Shown in pieces: positions 22,733 to 34,139 of a DNA stretch of 64,000 bases. The stretch covers positions 2,074,341-2,138,340 of the forward strand of contig JAKSZT010020895.1 in NCBI GenBank assembly GCA_026826555.1. Direction: 5' to 3'. Within the stretch, counting starts at the first letter, position 1. Each line of letters starts with the position of its first letter. Both the position numbers and the translations under genes were made by a program. The notes under the pieces are model-generated. The model was not told where the DNA came from. It made no database searches and worked only from the letters and a program-made list of their open reading frames with translations. The DNA is from Tolypeutes matacus (lineage: Eukaryota > Chordata > Mammalia > Cingulata > Chlamyphoridae).

Positions 22733-23334
22733 TGTGGCAGTTTGATGTTATTTATGAATTCCAAAAAGAGATATTTGCTTATGTTTGTAAACTGGTCTGT
22801 TCCTCTGGGTTTGATACCCTTTAACTGTATTAAATTCAAAGGTTACATTTACTTGATTAAATTAAGATTAGGGCTTTGATTTGGCAACATCAGTAGGGCA
22901 TTGAGTCCCCATCCCCATGGTGGGTGATCGAAATGGACACTTACACAGAATAAGATACACAGAGGAATAGAGAGAGCTCCATAGATATGCTGGAGGAGAG
23001 CGCCTTGATCCTGTGGCCCCAGGGAAAGAGCTGAGCATTTTGCCCCATAGTTTACAGCTGACCTTGTGAAGAGACCAGAGCAGCTCAGCCTGGAAAGAAA
23101 GAAGCCCTTCAGCCTACAGCTGAGATGGGAAGAATCTAGACCCATGGAGTCTTAAGAGGAAGAGGAAGGCTGAATCCTCACAAACATCACCTGCCATCTT
23201 GCTTCAACATGTGGCAACAGAGTTTAGAGTTGGACTCTTTAAGGCCTTGTAACTGTAAGTGAAATAAATACCCTTTATAAATGTCGATAGATTTCTGGTA
23301 CTTGGCATCAGCATCACTTTTAGCTGACTAATAT
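22733..23334 (+). mobile_element. LTR of a second subfamily (LTR-B) in 3' LTR position
   Basis: This LTR of about 600 bases starts TGTGGCAGTTTGATG and ends GCTGACTAATATA, with AATAAATACCC near 23263. It directly follows the purine-rich tract, where the 3' LTR should begin. Its body differs from the 5' LTR at 20590 and is more like 25061 and 25819. A partial LTR of the first subfamily follows at once (23335). The arrangement suggests insertion and then recombination. Confidence 0.7.
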
Positions 23335-23821
23335 ACCTTTGACTGTATTATATTCGTTTGAGATAACTTTAATTTAATTACCTGTTAAGATTAAGTTGTT
23401 GATTTGACCATGTCAGTAAGGCATAACTCAGAATGAATCCCCACCACCTTCATGGGCTGATATAAATAGACACTCACTCAAAGTAACACACAGAAGAGGA
23501 GAGAACTTGGTCATTTCAGTTCTGCCATGTGACAGAAAAGAGAAGACTCAAACAGCAAAAGCCTCAGGAAGAGAGATGACCCATTTGCTTTATAGCTTGC
23601 AGTCAAAGAAAACAGAGCACCTCAGCAAATGAGAAGGTCTGAAAGACCAGCCCTCCATCTTGCTTCAATACATGGCAACAGGTTTTGGTGAGAAATCAGC
23701 CTTTGAGCTGGACTCTTTTAGTTCCTTGTAACTGTAAACTTTTACCCTAAATAAATGCCCTTTTTAAAAGTCAACAAATTTCAGGTACTTTGCATCACCA
23801 CCTTTTTGGCTGATTAATACA
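23335..23821 (+). mobile_element. Remainder of original 3' LTR (LTR-A), missing its first ~80 bases
   Basis: From CCTTTGACTGTATTATATTC onward this aligns with position ~82 onward of the LTR at 20590. Shared blocks include CATGTCAGTAAGGCATAA, ATATAAACAGACACTCACTC-like sequence and CACACAGAAGAGGAGAGAAC. It ends GGCTGATTAATACA, and OR sequence resumes within a few bases. It is therefore the true 3' LTR of the element that split the OR gene. Confidence 0.75.
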
Positions 23822-24205
23822 TACACCATGCATTTAGAGATATTGAGATTTTGTTTCTCCTTCTCATGGCTTCTGATCTCTGTGTAGCAAATCTTGAGTT
23901 CTTATTTTAAATAGCAACCATGAGCATGCAAAAATCTTGATAGTTCTTTTGGTCTCCATAGAGAACCTTTTGTATTCTGCAGATTAATTTGATAGGTAAT
24001 TAGTGCTGTGATATGCAGCCTTTGCTTTAACTTGCCTGCATGGATAGTTATATATGATCAGCCTAATTTCAGTGGCTGTAATGGGGCCATTTACCCAAGC
24101 AGTTTCATTATTCTGATGACCTCATATGTTATCATCTTGCATTCATTGTAAAACCACATGAATCTTAAAATTTCTCCAGCTGAGTAAGATATGACAGAGG
24201 AAGTC

Positions 24206-24500
24206 AGAGAGATGTGATGCATGAAAATGACTTCAAACACTGTTACTGGTTTGAAGATGGAGAAACTAACAAGATGAAGAATGCAAGTGGTCTTTGGGAA
24301 GTGAGATAGACCCTGGCTGACAGTTTACAATGAAACAAGGATCTCAGCACTACACTCACAAGGTAGTGAACTCTGCCAACAATCTAAATGATCCTGGCAG
24401 TGTATTCTCCTCAAAAGACTCCAGATAAGTACCCAGGAAGATTGAAAACTTGATGTGCACCTTTTGAGGATTAAAGCAGAAACCAGCACAGCTCACCCAA
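24206..24500 (+). mobile_element. Possible MLT1-like LTR relic
   Basis: TACTGGTTTGAAGATGGAGA followed by GAATGCAAGTGGTCTTTGGG recalls the central part of MLT1-type LTRs, compare GGAGATGGAGGAAGGGGCTA near 34575. The rest is too degenerate to confirm. Confidence 0.35.
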
Positions 24501-25055
24501 AACATCACACTCCTTAATTACCTTCAATATACTCACCACTCATTCTTTTATATTTACTGTATGTGGTATGATCAGGGAATGAGAAATGTTAATGGTATGA
24601 TTATAAAATCATTCTGAATGGAGACTCTTTTTTTATCCAGGATAAGGAGGTAGCTATCACCAGTTGCTGAAATCATGTTAAACTAGAATGTGGAGTAATT
24701 AGAGTTTTTTGTTTATAGCAGATGGCCTTTGAAATAACACCAGGTCAATGGGGAAGAAAAAGTCCTATTTGATATCCTAATATGCGTGCATAAGCACATA
24801 GTAAAGAATTGCAGCTGAGTGTGGCAGGGTTTTATTTTATAAGCCCACTCTCCAAGACACTTCTCTTAATAACATTGATTTTATGGATGGTATGTTAATA
24901 ACATTTTCATGAGAATGGAAGATAAGGCAATTATTTTCAATAACAATGATTATTGTATTGGTTCTATAAAAATTTGAAGGTGAAGGGCAACATGGTAAAC
25001 CATTTTTGGGTTAGAAAAATATTTCTACTCTTCAGAAAAGAGAAGACATCTGTTC
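24501..25055. other. No recognised gene or repeat
   Basis: AT-rich intergenic sequence with no notable frame or repeat that I can identify. Confidence 0.5.
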
Positions 25056-25060
25056 ACATA

Positions 25061-25650
25061 TGTAGCAGTTTCTCATTATTTGTGAATTCCAAAAGTAGAT
25101 ATTGGCTTATGTTTGTAAACTGGTCTGTTCCTCTGAGCATGATTAAGTTATGGTTCAGTCTTTGATTGGGCCACGTCAGAAGGATGTTGAGTCCCCCCCC
25201 CCTTGGTGGGTGGGGACTCAGAGATAAAACTAGATGGCAGAGCAGAGGAATTAGTTGAAATTTTGATTTTGGAGGTCTGGTGCTGTGTTTTAGTGCTGGA
25301 GCCTGGGGAAGTAAGCACACAAAGGAGCTTAGTCATGAGAAAGGAGAGAAGGCCCCTGGAAAAAAGACAAGCCATTTGCCTGAGAGTCTACAGCTGGTCA
25401 TGTGGAGGAAAGCAAAGTATGAACCCAGAGAGAGACAAGTGTCTGGAAGAAAGGAGCCCAGGAAACCTGAACCCTAGAAGATATTGGCAGATATCTTGTT
25501 CCAACACATGGCCATAGACTTTGATGAAGGAAGTAACTTATGCTTTATGGCCTGGGAACTGTAAGCTTCTACCCCAAATAAATACCCTTTATAAAAACCA
25601 AATGATTTCTGGTGTTTTGCATCAGCTCCCCTTTGGCTGATTAATATAAC
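25061..25650 (+). mobile_element. Solo MaLR/ERVL-type LTR with target duplication
   Basis: It starts TGTAGCAGTTTCTC and ends GGCTGATTAATATAAC. ACATA lies on both sides (25056-25060 and 25651-25655). It carries AATAAATACCC near 25577. No internal sequence follows. It is close in sequence to 25819 and related to the LTRs at 20590 and 22733. Confidence 0.75.
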
Positions 25651-25818
25651 ACATAAGGTAAATTTTGAGGAGTGAACTGCTTTATTATCTCATCTATCTT
25701 TCCTTCCATCTTTCTTAAATGCCCTCTTCTCTCTTTTGTTTGCCTTTCCTGTTATTAATTGAACTTCTCCTTTGAAAATAATGTAGGGGGACAAGGGATT
25801 AAAAAATTGAAAAATGGA

Positions 25819-26374
25819 TTTAGCAGTTTGGTATTATTTATTAATTCCAAAAGTAGATATTGGATTATGTTTGTAAACTGGTCTGTCAGAACTTTCACTT
25901 TTACTTGATTAAATTTTGAATAGGGCTTTGATTGGGCCACATCAATAAAATGTTGAGTCCCTGCCCCCTTGGTGGGTGGGGACTCACAGAGAAAATGACG
26001 AGGCACAGGAGTTAGTTGGAGTTTTGACCTGGAGCCTGGGATGTGAACACACAGGAAAAGAACATGGCAGAAGCCCCAGGGACAGAGACAAAATCATTCA
26101 CCTGATAGTTTATGGCTGCCCTTTTAGAGAGAGCACAGCAGCTGAGCTTAAAGTGAAATGGAGCCCCAGGAAGAGAGGAACCCAAGAAGCCTGAAATTTT
26201 GGCAGACATAAGCAGCTATCTTGCTCCAACATATGGCAATAGACTTTGGTGAGGGAAGTAACTTATGCTTTATGCTCTGGTAAACTGTAAGCTTCTACCC
26301 CAAATAAATACCTTTTATAAAAGCCAAAAGATTTCTAGTATTTTCCATCAGCACCTCTTTGGCTGACTAATACA
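25819..26374 (+). mobile_element. Second solo LTR of the same family
   Basis: It aligns with 25061-25650 from TAGCAGTTTGGTATTATTTA to GGCTGACTAATACA. The flanks ATGGA (25814-25818) and ATGGG (26375-26379) form a five-base target duplication with one change. The 165 bases between this LTR and the previous one are not retroviral, so these are two separate insertions and not a provirus. Confidence 0.7.
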
Positions 26375-26609
26375 ATGGGCAAGAGATGAAGGAATGGAAG
26401 TAAAGCAAGACAATCTGAAAGATGCTATTTAAGAGTTTGTATCCTGTAATAGACTCAACACAAAATTGTATTACTGGTTATTTCTATTATTTTAAACATT
26501 GCATTTGACCATCTTTTCAGTAAGTAATTCTGTTATTGAGATCTTAACAGGAAAAGGGAGGGAGAAGGGAACCCATTTGTTGAGGAATTAAAAGGAGGCA
26601 AGTTTCTCA

Positions 26610-27125
26610 CAATCAGAGACAGGGTGGGCATCACCATCCCAATATTCTCAAGGTTGAGGAATGAGCAAATATAAGGGTGGAAAACAACTATGAATTGAAG
26701 TAGACTTATGATTATTCTAACAATAGAAGAACTTGTATCATTGATATAAAATCAGTGGCCACCAGAGTTTCTGAGGGAAGGGAGAAGAAAGAATAGGTGT
26801 AACATGGGGACATTTTTGCAACATTGGACTTGTCCTGTATGATGTTGCAATGACAGATACAGGCCATTATACATTTTTTCACAACCTATAAAATTGTGCT
26901 GGGCAAAGTGTAAACTATGATGTAAACTATAGCCCTTGGCAAGTACAGTGCTTCAATATGTGCTCATCAATTGTAACAAATGTACTACACTAATGAAAGT
27001 TGTTGTTAATGGAGGAAGTGTGGGAGGTGGAGTAAGGTTGAGTATATGGGAGACCCCTATAATTCTGATGTAACATTTATTTAATCTAAAGCTTCTTTAA
27101 AAACAAAAATCAAAAAATTTTAAAA
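26610..27125 (+). mobile_element. L1 3' UTR end, plus strand, 5'-truncated
   Basis: GGGTGGGCATCACCATCCCA near 26622 through to GTATATGGGAGACCCCTATA and TAATCTAAAGCTTCTTTAAA near 27085, then an A-rich tail, is collinear with the last ~500 bases of the copy at 9340-10965. Confidence 0.75.
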
Positions 27126-28080
27126 GTATAACCACACACAAAAAAAGTGAAATCCCCAGTGGTTTCTCTCTGTAAGAGTGCTCCAATGAGGAATTCTCTT
27201 GGTGAAACTTGAACAAGAAATTGTCTTTCCCTTATTGTCTCACACATGGGGTGTGTTACATTCAAAGATATTGTCAGTATTTAATATAATGACTATAAAT
27301 AAACTATTTATTCCTGAAAAAGAGGCAAGACAATGTCTTTTCCTTACCAGTGAACGAAATGAAAAGTTTGAGTTAATGACAACTATCGGTCTACATCATT
27401 GGATTACAAATCTAGATTCTGCATATTCTTGGTTAATACCTACTTGGTAAAACTGAAGTGTGTCCAGATGAAGGGTGGAGTTGGTGGCCATTAGTTCACA
27501 TGCCTTAAATTTCTCAGAGTTCTTACAGTCCTTCAGCTTTTTATCTGGCTCCTTAGTTTTTTCCTCACCTTTGTGTTTTATCTCTCCATTGACCAGTAGA
27601 GGTCAATTTAAATGGAACATGATGCTAGAAAAAGTCATGTTCTAGTTCACAAGGAGTATGACACAAGCTCCAAGCTTCTGGGGTACAATTGTGGGCCAAG
27701 CATTGCAATCAGGGGATCCTGACATGTCCTGCTCCTAATTAACTCTCTGAAATATCTGTCTTCACAAATATGAGAAAATTGTTTCCTTTTGAGGCAGTGT
27801 TAAGTTTTCATTTCCAAGCTAGCTTGGTAAAGAAGCCCTTTAATAAAGGCTGTGAAACCAACAAATTAGAACATCATCATTATTTTGAAGAGTTTATCCT
27901 TGAGAGGATATGGAGAGATTTGCTTGTGAAGATATTCAGAAGACATATACTTTCTTCAAAATATCAGAATAGCCCACCATATTGATACAATCACTCATAA
28001 TAGACTGATGAGCAAGAAATTAAAAAATATTCTATGTACAACAGTATAATTTATTTAAAATGATCATAACAACTTTGCAA
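27126..28080. other. No recognised gene or repeat
   Basis: Short plus-strand frames (27199-27450, 27770-27985) encode peptides with no family I recognise. The sequence is otherwise AT-rich intergenic. Confidence 0.45.
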
Positions 28081-28520
28081 CTCCTCCCATTAAGTGGTGG
28101 AGTTTCTCTCCCCATTCTTTTATCTGGTGGTAATCCTATGATGTTCTGATGAACAGAATAGAATAAACTGATGTGTATAACACCTGAAGATTGGGCTTGA
28201 GGATCTTGAAGCTTTATTGGGAAGCAAGCACTGCAGTGATACAGCTATGGTATGATAGAGACCAATTTAGGATCCTGTGAAATGAAACGCCATGTGAAAG
28301 AGAACTGAGGTAGCTGAGCCAACTGCCTCATTTATGAGTGAGGCCATTTGGGACTGTACACTCCATTTGAATGATCAGAGTGTTGTCAGATAAGACCAGC
28401 AGAAGAAACACTCAACTGAATCTAGCACAAGTTGCAAAATCATAAGAAAATTTCAGCAGTAAGGAATGCTGTTTTAAATTTTCTAAGCCATTTTAAAATT
28501 TTTTAGACTAGAAGTAGCAC
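28080..28520 (+). repeat. Possible old mammalian interspersed repeat
   Basis: The order of weak motifs (GGTGGAGTTTCTCTCCCC, GATGAACAGAATAGAATAAA, CATTTATGAGTGAGGCCATT) recalls an old MER-type repeat. I cannot name the family with confidence. Confidence 0.3.
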
Positions 28521-28871
28521 TCCCTTGAAGAATTTGACATGTATCTCTCCTCACCTCTCCTCTTATGGAAAATGCAGGATATCGCATTTTCCAACAAGAC
28601 CCTATACCAAATTAGAATATACATATTTTACACTTATGACATGGCAAGTCACTTAGTTTTTCCATCCTTGAGACTATTATTCTCATCTGATAACCTTCCC
28701 TTGCTCATATTCCTACCGGTCAGGTATAAGATAAATTTAAAAAGTATCTAGCGTTTTTTTTTTCAAAACATATTTTCAAACATCTCCTTGATACTTAAAG
28801 TTCATTTTGAAATGTGGAGAAAAAGAAGGTAGATGGAATTTGCCAACCAATCAACCACCTATCTAACTAAC

Positions 28872-29331
28872 TATATCAGTCAGGGATGTCTATAGAAATA
28901 GAACTGACAGGATGTGTGTGTGTGTGTGTGTATAATAAATATTAATTTTTAATAGGAATTAGATCACTTGACTATGGGGATGGGTAAGGCCAAATTCCAT
29001 AGGGAAGACTGAAAGATGGGAAATCTGATGAAGGTTTTTTATGGACACCCCAGGAGAGGCTGACTGACTGAAGTAGAGATGAAAATTCTCCCTTCTGACT
29101 GCTGAAGACATCACTTCTGTTTTTAAGGCCTTCAACTGATTGGATGAACTTCTCTCACCGTCAAAAATAGTTTCCTCAGTTTGTTGTAGATATAATGAAA
29201 CATAGATGCAAGCAACTTACTGATGATTAAATCCACAAATGTCCTCACAGTACCAATTAGGCAGCATTTACTTGACTAAACAACTGGACATTATAACCTA
29301 GCCAAGTTGATAAGTGTACTTAGCTATCACA
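28872..29331 (-). mobile_element. 3' LTR of ERVL-type provirus (MLT2-like)
   Basis: On the minus strand the LTR begins TGTGATAGCTAAGTACACTT at 29331 and ends near CATCCCTGACTGATATA at 28872, with a (CA)n tract before the end. This pattern (a TATCAACTTGGCTAGG block, a CCAATCAGTTGAAGGCCTTA block, terminal CA repeats, GTTCTATTTCTATAGACATC) matches MLT2/ERVL LTRs. A purine-rich GGGGTAGAC stretch precedes it on the minus strand, as expected for a polypurine tract. Confidence 0.8.
28914..28932. repeat. (TG)n microsatellite in the ERVL LTR
   Basis: A short TG run near the terminal part of the LTR, a usual feature of MLT2-type LTRs. Confidence 0.8.
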
Positions 29332-32300
29332 GTCTACCCCTTGTGAACTCGACACCTAGACATATCTCCTTAAACTATACCTAATCTCTAAATAAAAATA
29401 ATAACATTCATATTTTCTTCTAACAATATTCAACTGTCTTGCACACACTGGACATGCACTAACTTTCCCCAAGATAGGGTGAAAATCCTTGAGTAATATT
29501 CACTATTAAACTTGATATTCTATAACTTAAATAATGTGGCATGAAGTTAATACAAGTTCTCTCATACGATAAGGGAATAAGATAGAAAAGAAAACTAATA
29601 TATTTTCTTTATATATACAAAAATACTCATAACATAACAAAGAAGAAATATTCATAATCATTAGAGTTTTCATATATTTAAATGGTCACATGGTTGTAGC
29701 TGATATTTACAATTATCTTCTTCCACTACCCATTCCATATGCCCTTTACTATCAGCAAGCACCTCGGCTTGCTATGGTTCTTTGCCTGTTGGGGTGACCA
29801 AAACCTTTATTGCTGAAGTTTCTGGGCCATTAGTAACCCTGTCTGGATAGGGTTGTTTCAATTTTCCATTGACTTTAATTAGAGGGAAGGGTGTACTAAA
29901 AGATGCCTGAGGGGATCTCTTGCATTCCAGGGAAACTCTTCTTTACCCCTATTGTATAGTTGCAGTCCTATTTCCCCTTTATAATCATGACCAATCACCC
30001 CATCCAGTATAGTAATCTCCTTCTTTGCCTGTGTATTCAGAGACATGAGGAACCCAAAGTGGCTGGATGACAGTCTTAACTTCCAGCTCCATAGACTCAT
30101 TGTTGTGCCTCTTGTTAGAAGCTATCCTACTTTGGAAATAAGACTTTAGACCAGCAGAGCTTAAGATTCATGAACAGGAAGCCAAAATTATCCTAGTGGA
30201 ACATGAGGGTTAGTTATGAGTGGTGCCATTACCATTTTCACCCCTTGCATCTTGTACCTGTGAGCACTGCTATGGGAGAAACCGCATCATAGAGTGAATG
30301 GTGATTTTGAGGCTATACATCCTCATGGGAAACATTGATCCAGCCCTGCAAAGTGTTGCCACATAATTGGTGCCATAATTGATTCTTCAAAAGCATTCCA
30401 CCTAATTAGTACATTCAATCAATCTAGATACCTCAGGGTGATGGAGACATGGTAAGGCCAGTGAATTCTCTGAGCATGTGTGCATCCCTTTACTTCATTT
30501 GCCATTAAGTGTATTCTTTGATCAGAATCAATGGTGTAGGAATACCATGATATTGGATGAGGCATTCTTTGAGTCCACAGATGGCAATTTGGGCAGAAAC
30601 ATGGCATATAGGAAAAAAAAATCCATATTGGGAGTATATTTATTTTCCAGTTAAAACAAAATTCTGTTCTTTCTATGATAGCAGGAGTCCAAGGTAATCA
30701 ACCTGCTACTGGGAAGGAGGCTAATCACCTTAAGAATGCTGACATATTGAAGTCTATGTATTGGTCTCTGCTGCTGGAAGTTTGGGCATTTAGCAATGGC
30801 TAAACAGGTTAGATTTAGTAGTGGAAGTCCATGTTGCCATGTTAATGAACCTATGCATAACCACCATCCCTACCATCATAACCATATTGTTCATAAGTTC
30901 ATTGGGTAATGCCAGGAGAGGCTATGAAAAGAGGCCAACTGGTATTCACAGAACATGTCATCTTTTCTACATAATTATTAAAATCTTTTGCTCCTGCAGT
31001 TACCCTCTGATGAGCATTCATTTGGAACACAAATATCTGAATGCTTTTTGATCACTGAGAAAGGTTTATCCACATACTTCTTTCCCAGACATCTTTGTTA
31101 CCAATTTTCTAATTATATACCTTCCAAGTCCCTGACCATCCAAATAAACCAATTAAATATAAAAGCACCTCCATCCAGTTCTCCTTCCATGCAAAATTAT
31201 CAACCAGGTGCACTGCTTGAAGTCCATGGAGAGAATTTCCTTTCACTGCTATACCAGAAAGAAGCTGTAGTGCAGCAGTTGTCCACTTTCAGATGATATC
31301 TATATATCATTGCAGAACAATCTGTAAATGAGGCCTGATATTTCTCTTCCTCAATCAACTGTAAGTTACTCTCAAGATTTAATAGCTGTGGTCTTGTAAA
31401 GAGAAGGTAATGTGGCAGGAGTGTGGGCCATGTGCATTTGGGCCACTTCCTAATTAAATTTACTTGTACATTTAAGGCCTAGTTGAACGCTTTCTCATAT
31501 ATAATACTTCCATTTTTTGATTGATCACTGCTCTGTATGTCCAACTTTACTTGTCATATCAGACAACACCCAGTTCAAGATAGATAGCTAATGTCCCATG
31601 GTAAATTGTTGACCTATATTTAGGAATTTAAATCTCTACTAAGGTCCAGTAGCAGACCAAAAACCGTTTCTCAAATGGATGGTAGTTATTCTGCATAGGA
31701 TGGCAGGACTTTGCTTCAAAATCCTAATTGCTTACACTTGATTCTCCTATAGGGGCCAGGGTGGCACACCCAAATGAAGCATACATTGTGTCCAAAATCC
31801 AAAGAGGCCAACTAGGCATTGTGCCTCTTTTTTGTTTATAAGAGTTGCCTTATGAAACAGCCTGACCTTTACCTAAGAAAGAATCTACTACTGGATACCT
31901 AGAAATTTCACTGAAGAAGGACCCTGAATTTTTAAAATTTTTCCCTCACTCTCTGACACACAAATGTCTTATCAATAAGTGTAGAGTAGTTGCTACTACT
32001 TGCACACTAAGTCTGATCAACATATTATCATCAATATAATGGGCCAGTGTTAGAGGGAAGATGAACAAGGTCCATGCAGACTGAATTATGAACTAGGGCA
32101 AGAGTGTTAACATGTAGAACTATGAAGGTGTATTTCTGCCTATGCCAGATGAAAGCAAACAGCAATTGAGAAAAAAGCATTTGCAAGATTGATAGTCACT
32201 ACCAGTTTCCAGGGCATGTGTTGATTTTCATAAGCAATGATACCACATCTGGAACAACAGTTGCAGTTGGAGTTACTACCTGGTTAAGTTTATGATAATC

Positions 32301-34110
32301 CACTGTCACCCTCCAATATCCATCTGTTTTCTACATAGGACAAATAGAATAGTTGAATGGAGATTTGGTGGGAGCCACCACCCCTGCATCTTTCAAGTTC
32401 TTGATTGTGGCACTGATATCTGCAATCCCTCCAAGTATCCTGTATTGCATTTCATTTACTATATTTCTAGGTAGAGGGAGGTATAGTAGCTTCCACTTGG
32501 CCTTTCCTACCATAATGACCCTGACTCTACAAGTCAGGGAACCAATGTGAGGGTCTATCAGTTGCTGAATATATCTATTACATTTATGCATTCTGGAACT
32601 TGTGAAATAACCACAGAAAGTGATTGGGAGCCCACTGGACCTACTGTAAGATGGACTTGACCTTAAACCCCATTGATCACCTGACATCTATAAGCCTGCT
32701 CTGACCAGTGGACCGTAATGATATTTTGGGTCTCCTAAAATAAATGTCACTTCTAAGTCAGTGTCTAATAATTCCCAAAATGTTTGATCATTTCCTGTTA
32801 ACCAATGCACAGTTACACTTGTAAACGCCCATAGTTCTTCTCTGAAGAAGGCTGGGGAAAAGATTAACAATATAAATTTATGGCAGTATAGCAAGATCCT
32901 TCCCCAAGGGATTGCAGCCTTCTGTTCATTCAAGGGGCTCTGAGTCTGTAAACTGCCCCAAGTCTTGGAATTCATTAAAAGACCATGACCATGTCAAGTT
33001 AGACATTTGCTCATTTGACTTATAACTCTTCTGCTTGTACAGATCAAGTAATAGTTTAATAAACTCCCCTTCTATTTTATTTCTAGGTAACCTACTCCAG
33101 GTCTCTGTGAGTTAGACTATTTTGACAACTGCTTTGAGCCTATTTTGCATTGAAGTAGCCATGCCTACCTTGTCTTTGGAGGTTAAGTGTTGTCACTTGG
33201 CTTCTTAAAACCCAGGATCTGATCATTCCCATTGTGTTTAAGGATCCCAGTTCAGTAACAACAGTTTCCACAGTAATGTATCAGGGCAGTTCTGGCATTT
33301 CTACTTTAAGCAATGTAGGCCACCTTTGGGTCCATGCTTCAGCCAACCACCAGAAAAGAAAGAACTGTCAGAGCCCTTTCTAACCCCTTGGTCTACAATA
33401 TTGAATCCAGAATATCTGCTTAGTGAGCACATATCAATAAATTCATCCTGATTAAACTATATGTTCCTTTCAGCACTATTCAAAACCCTTAATATCCATT
33501 CCCATAGATATTTCCCTCATTTCTGTCTATATAAATTAGAAAGACCATGCAGTAATTTTGAAGTACAGTACACCTCCTAATGGTTCACACTTTGTATCAT
33601 AATTTCAGTCTATTTATAGGTCTAGAATAAGGGAGGTGGTAGATCATGAGAAGAATTAAAAGTGTCTTGCAATCCAAATCCTTTGGGTCATTCCATTGCA
33701 GTTTCATCTGGTGAAACAGGATGAATCTCTTCAGGCAAAGGGGTGAGGGATGTTTCCTCAGGGAATTTGGTTACAGGTTTATCAAGAACAGTAGGGTTAA
33801 TCTCTTCAGGTGGAGATTGGATGGAAGATTCCTTTAGGACAGACTGGAGGTCAGAGCCTGTTTACTCAGGGCAGATCATTACAGGTTTATCTGACATAGA
33901 CTCAGCATAATCTAGGATTTCAATGTCAACACCATCATCATTATCAACTCAGTTCTCCATTCCAATTTTCAGGATCCCATTCCTTTCCAATCAATACCCT
34001 CACTTTAACATCAGGCACCTGCAAGGTTGGCAATTTAATATACATTGTAATTTAACCACTCACACAATGTGGTTTTCATAATTGTCAAGCCTGCAGCTAC
34101 ACAAAATAAG
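29332..34110 (-). pseudogene. Decayed ERVL-type provirus internal region (gag-pol remnant)
   Basis: This is an old endogenous retrovirus copy on the minus strand, about 4.8 kb, with only the 3' LTR recognisable. Its pol gene would have encoded reverse transcriptase, RNase H and integrase. The longest surviving frame (32331-32687, 118 codons) contains IVNEMQYRILGGIADISATI and LKDAGVVAPTKSPFN, typical of the start of an ERVL-type reverse transcriptase. At 32027-32038 the minus strand encodes YIDD, the catalytic motif, in a neighbouring broken frame. The integrase and RNase H parts should lie further left (about 29.8-31.9 kb) and the gag part further right. These are scattered over short, stop-ridden frames. 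The 5' LTR is absent, apparently cut off near 34110. It cannot encode a working protein. Confidence 0.8.
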
Positions 34111-34139
34111 ATTTTTTTTTAGGGCACACAAAAAACTTC

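Larger units (their letters stand above)
20290..24205 (+). pseudogene. Olfactory receptor pseudogene 1, OR4C-like, split by an LTR element
   Basis: The product would have been a seven-transmembrane, G-protein-coupled odorant receptor. The left part (20290-20589) starts MQQDNRVIVLM, has a stop at codon 12, and continues in frame through VGLTLDLTRQRMIKIFFIFY and LRTMVCNFLIIVIM, matching the N-terminus and first membrane segment of family 4 receptors. A further stop follows. The right part resumes at about 23825 with the third membrane segment and a degraded DRY region (LLLMASDLCVAN in one frame). It then gives CCDMQPLL-stop-LACMDSYI near 24005-24050 and SSFIILMTSYVIILHSL near 24105-24155. In between lies a 3.2 kb LTR complex. 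The C-terminal third is missing or unrecognisable. The subfamily call rests on recall of OR4C-type sequence, and the OR identity itself is firm. Confidence 0.85.

Noticed and set aside
22849..23145. 98-codon minus-strand frame
   Set aside because: It lies antisense within an LTR and has no similarity to known proteins. Related LTRs give similar frames (25054-25320, 25755-26006).
25061..26374. Two LTRs in the same orientation, considered as one provirus
   Set aside because: Only 165 bases of non-retroviral sequence separate them and each has its own candidate target duplication.
20590..26374. Regularly spaced similar repeats, considered as a CRISPR-like or satellite array
   Set aside because: The units are LTRs of 500-600 bases at irregular spacing with different flanks, in a mammalian genome.
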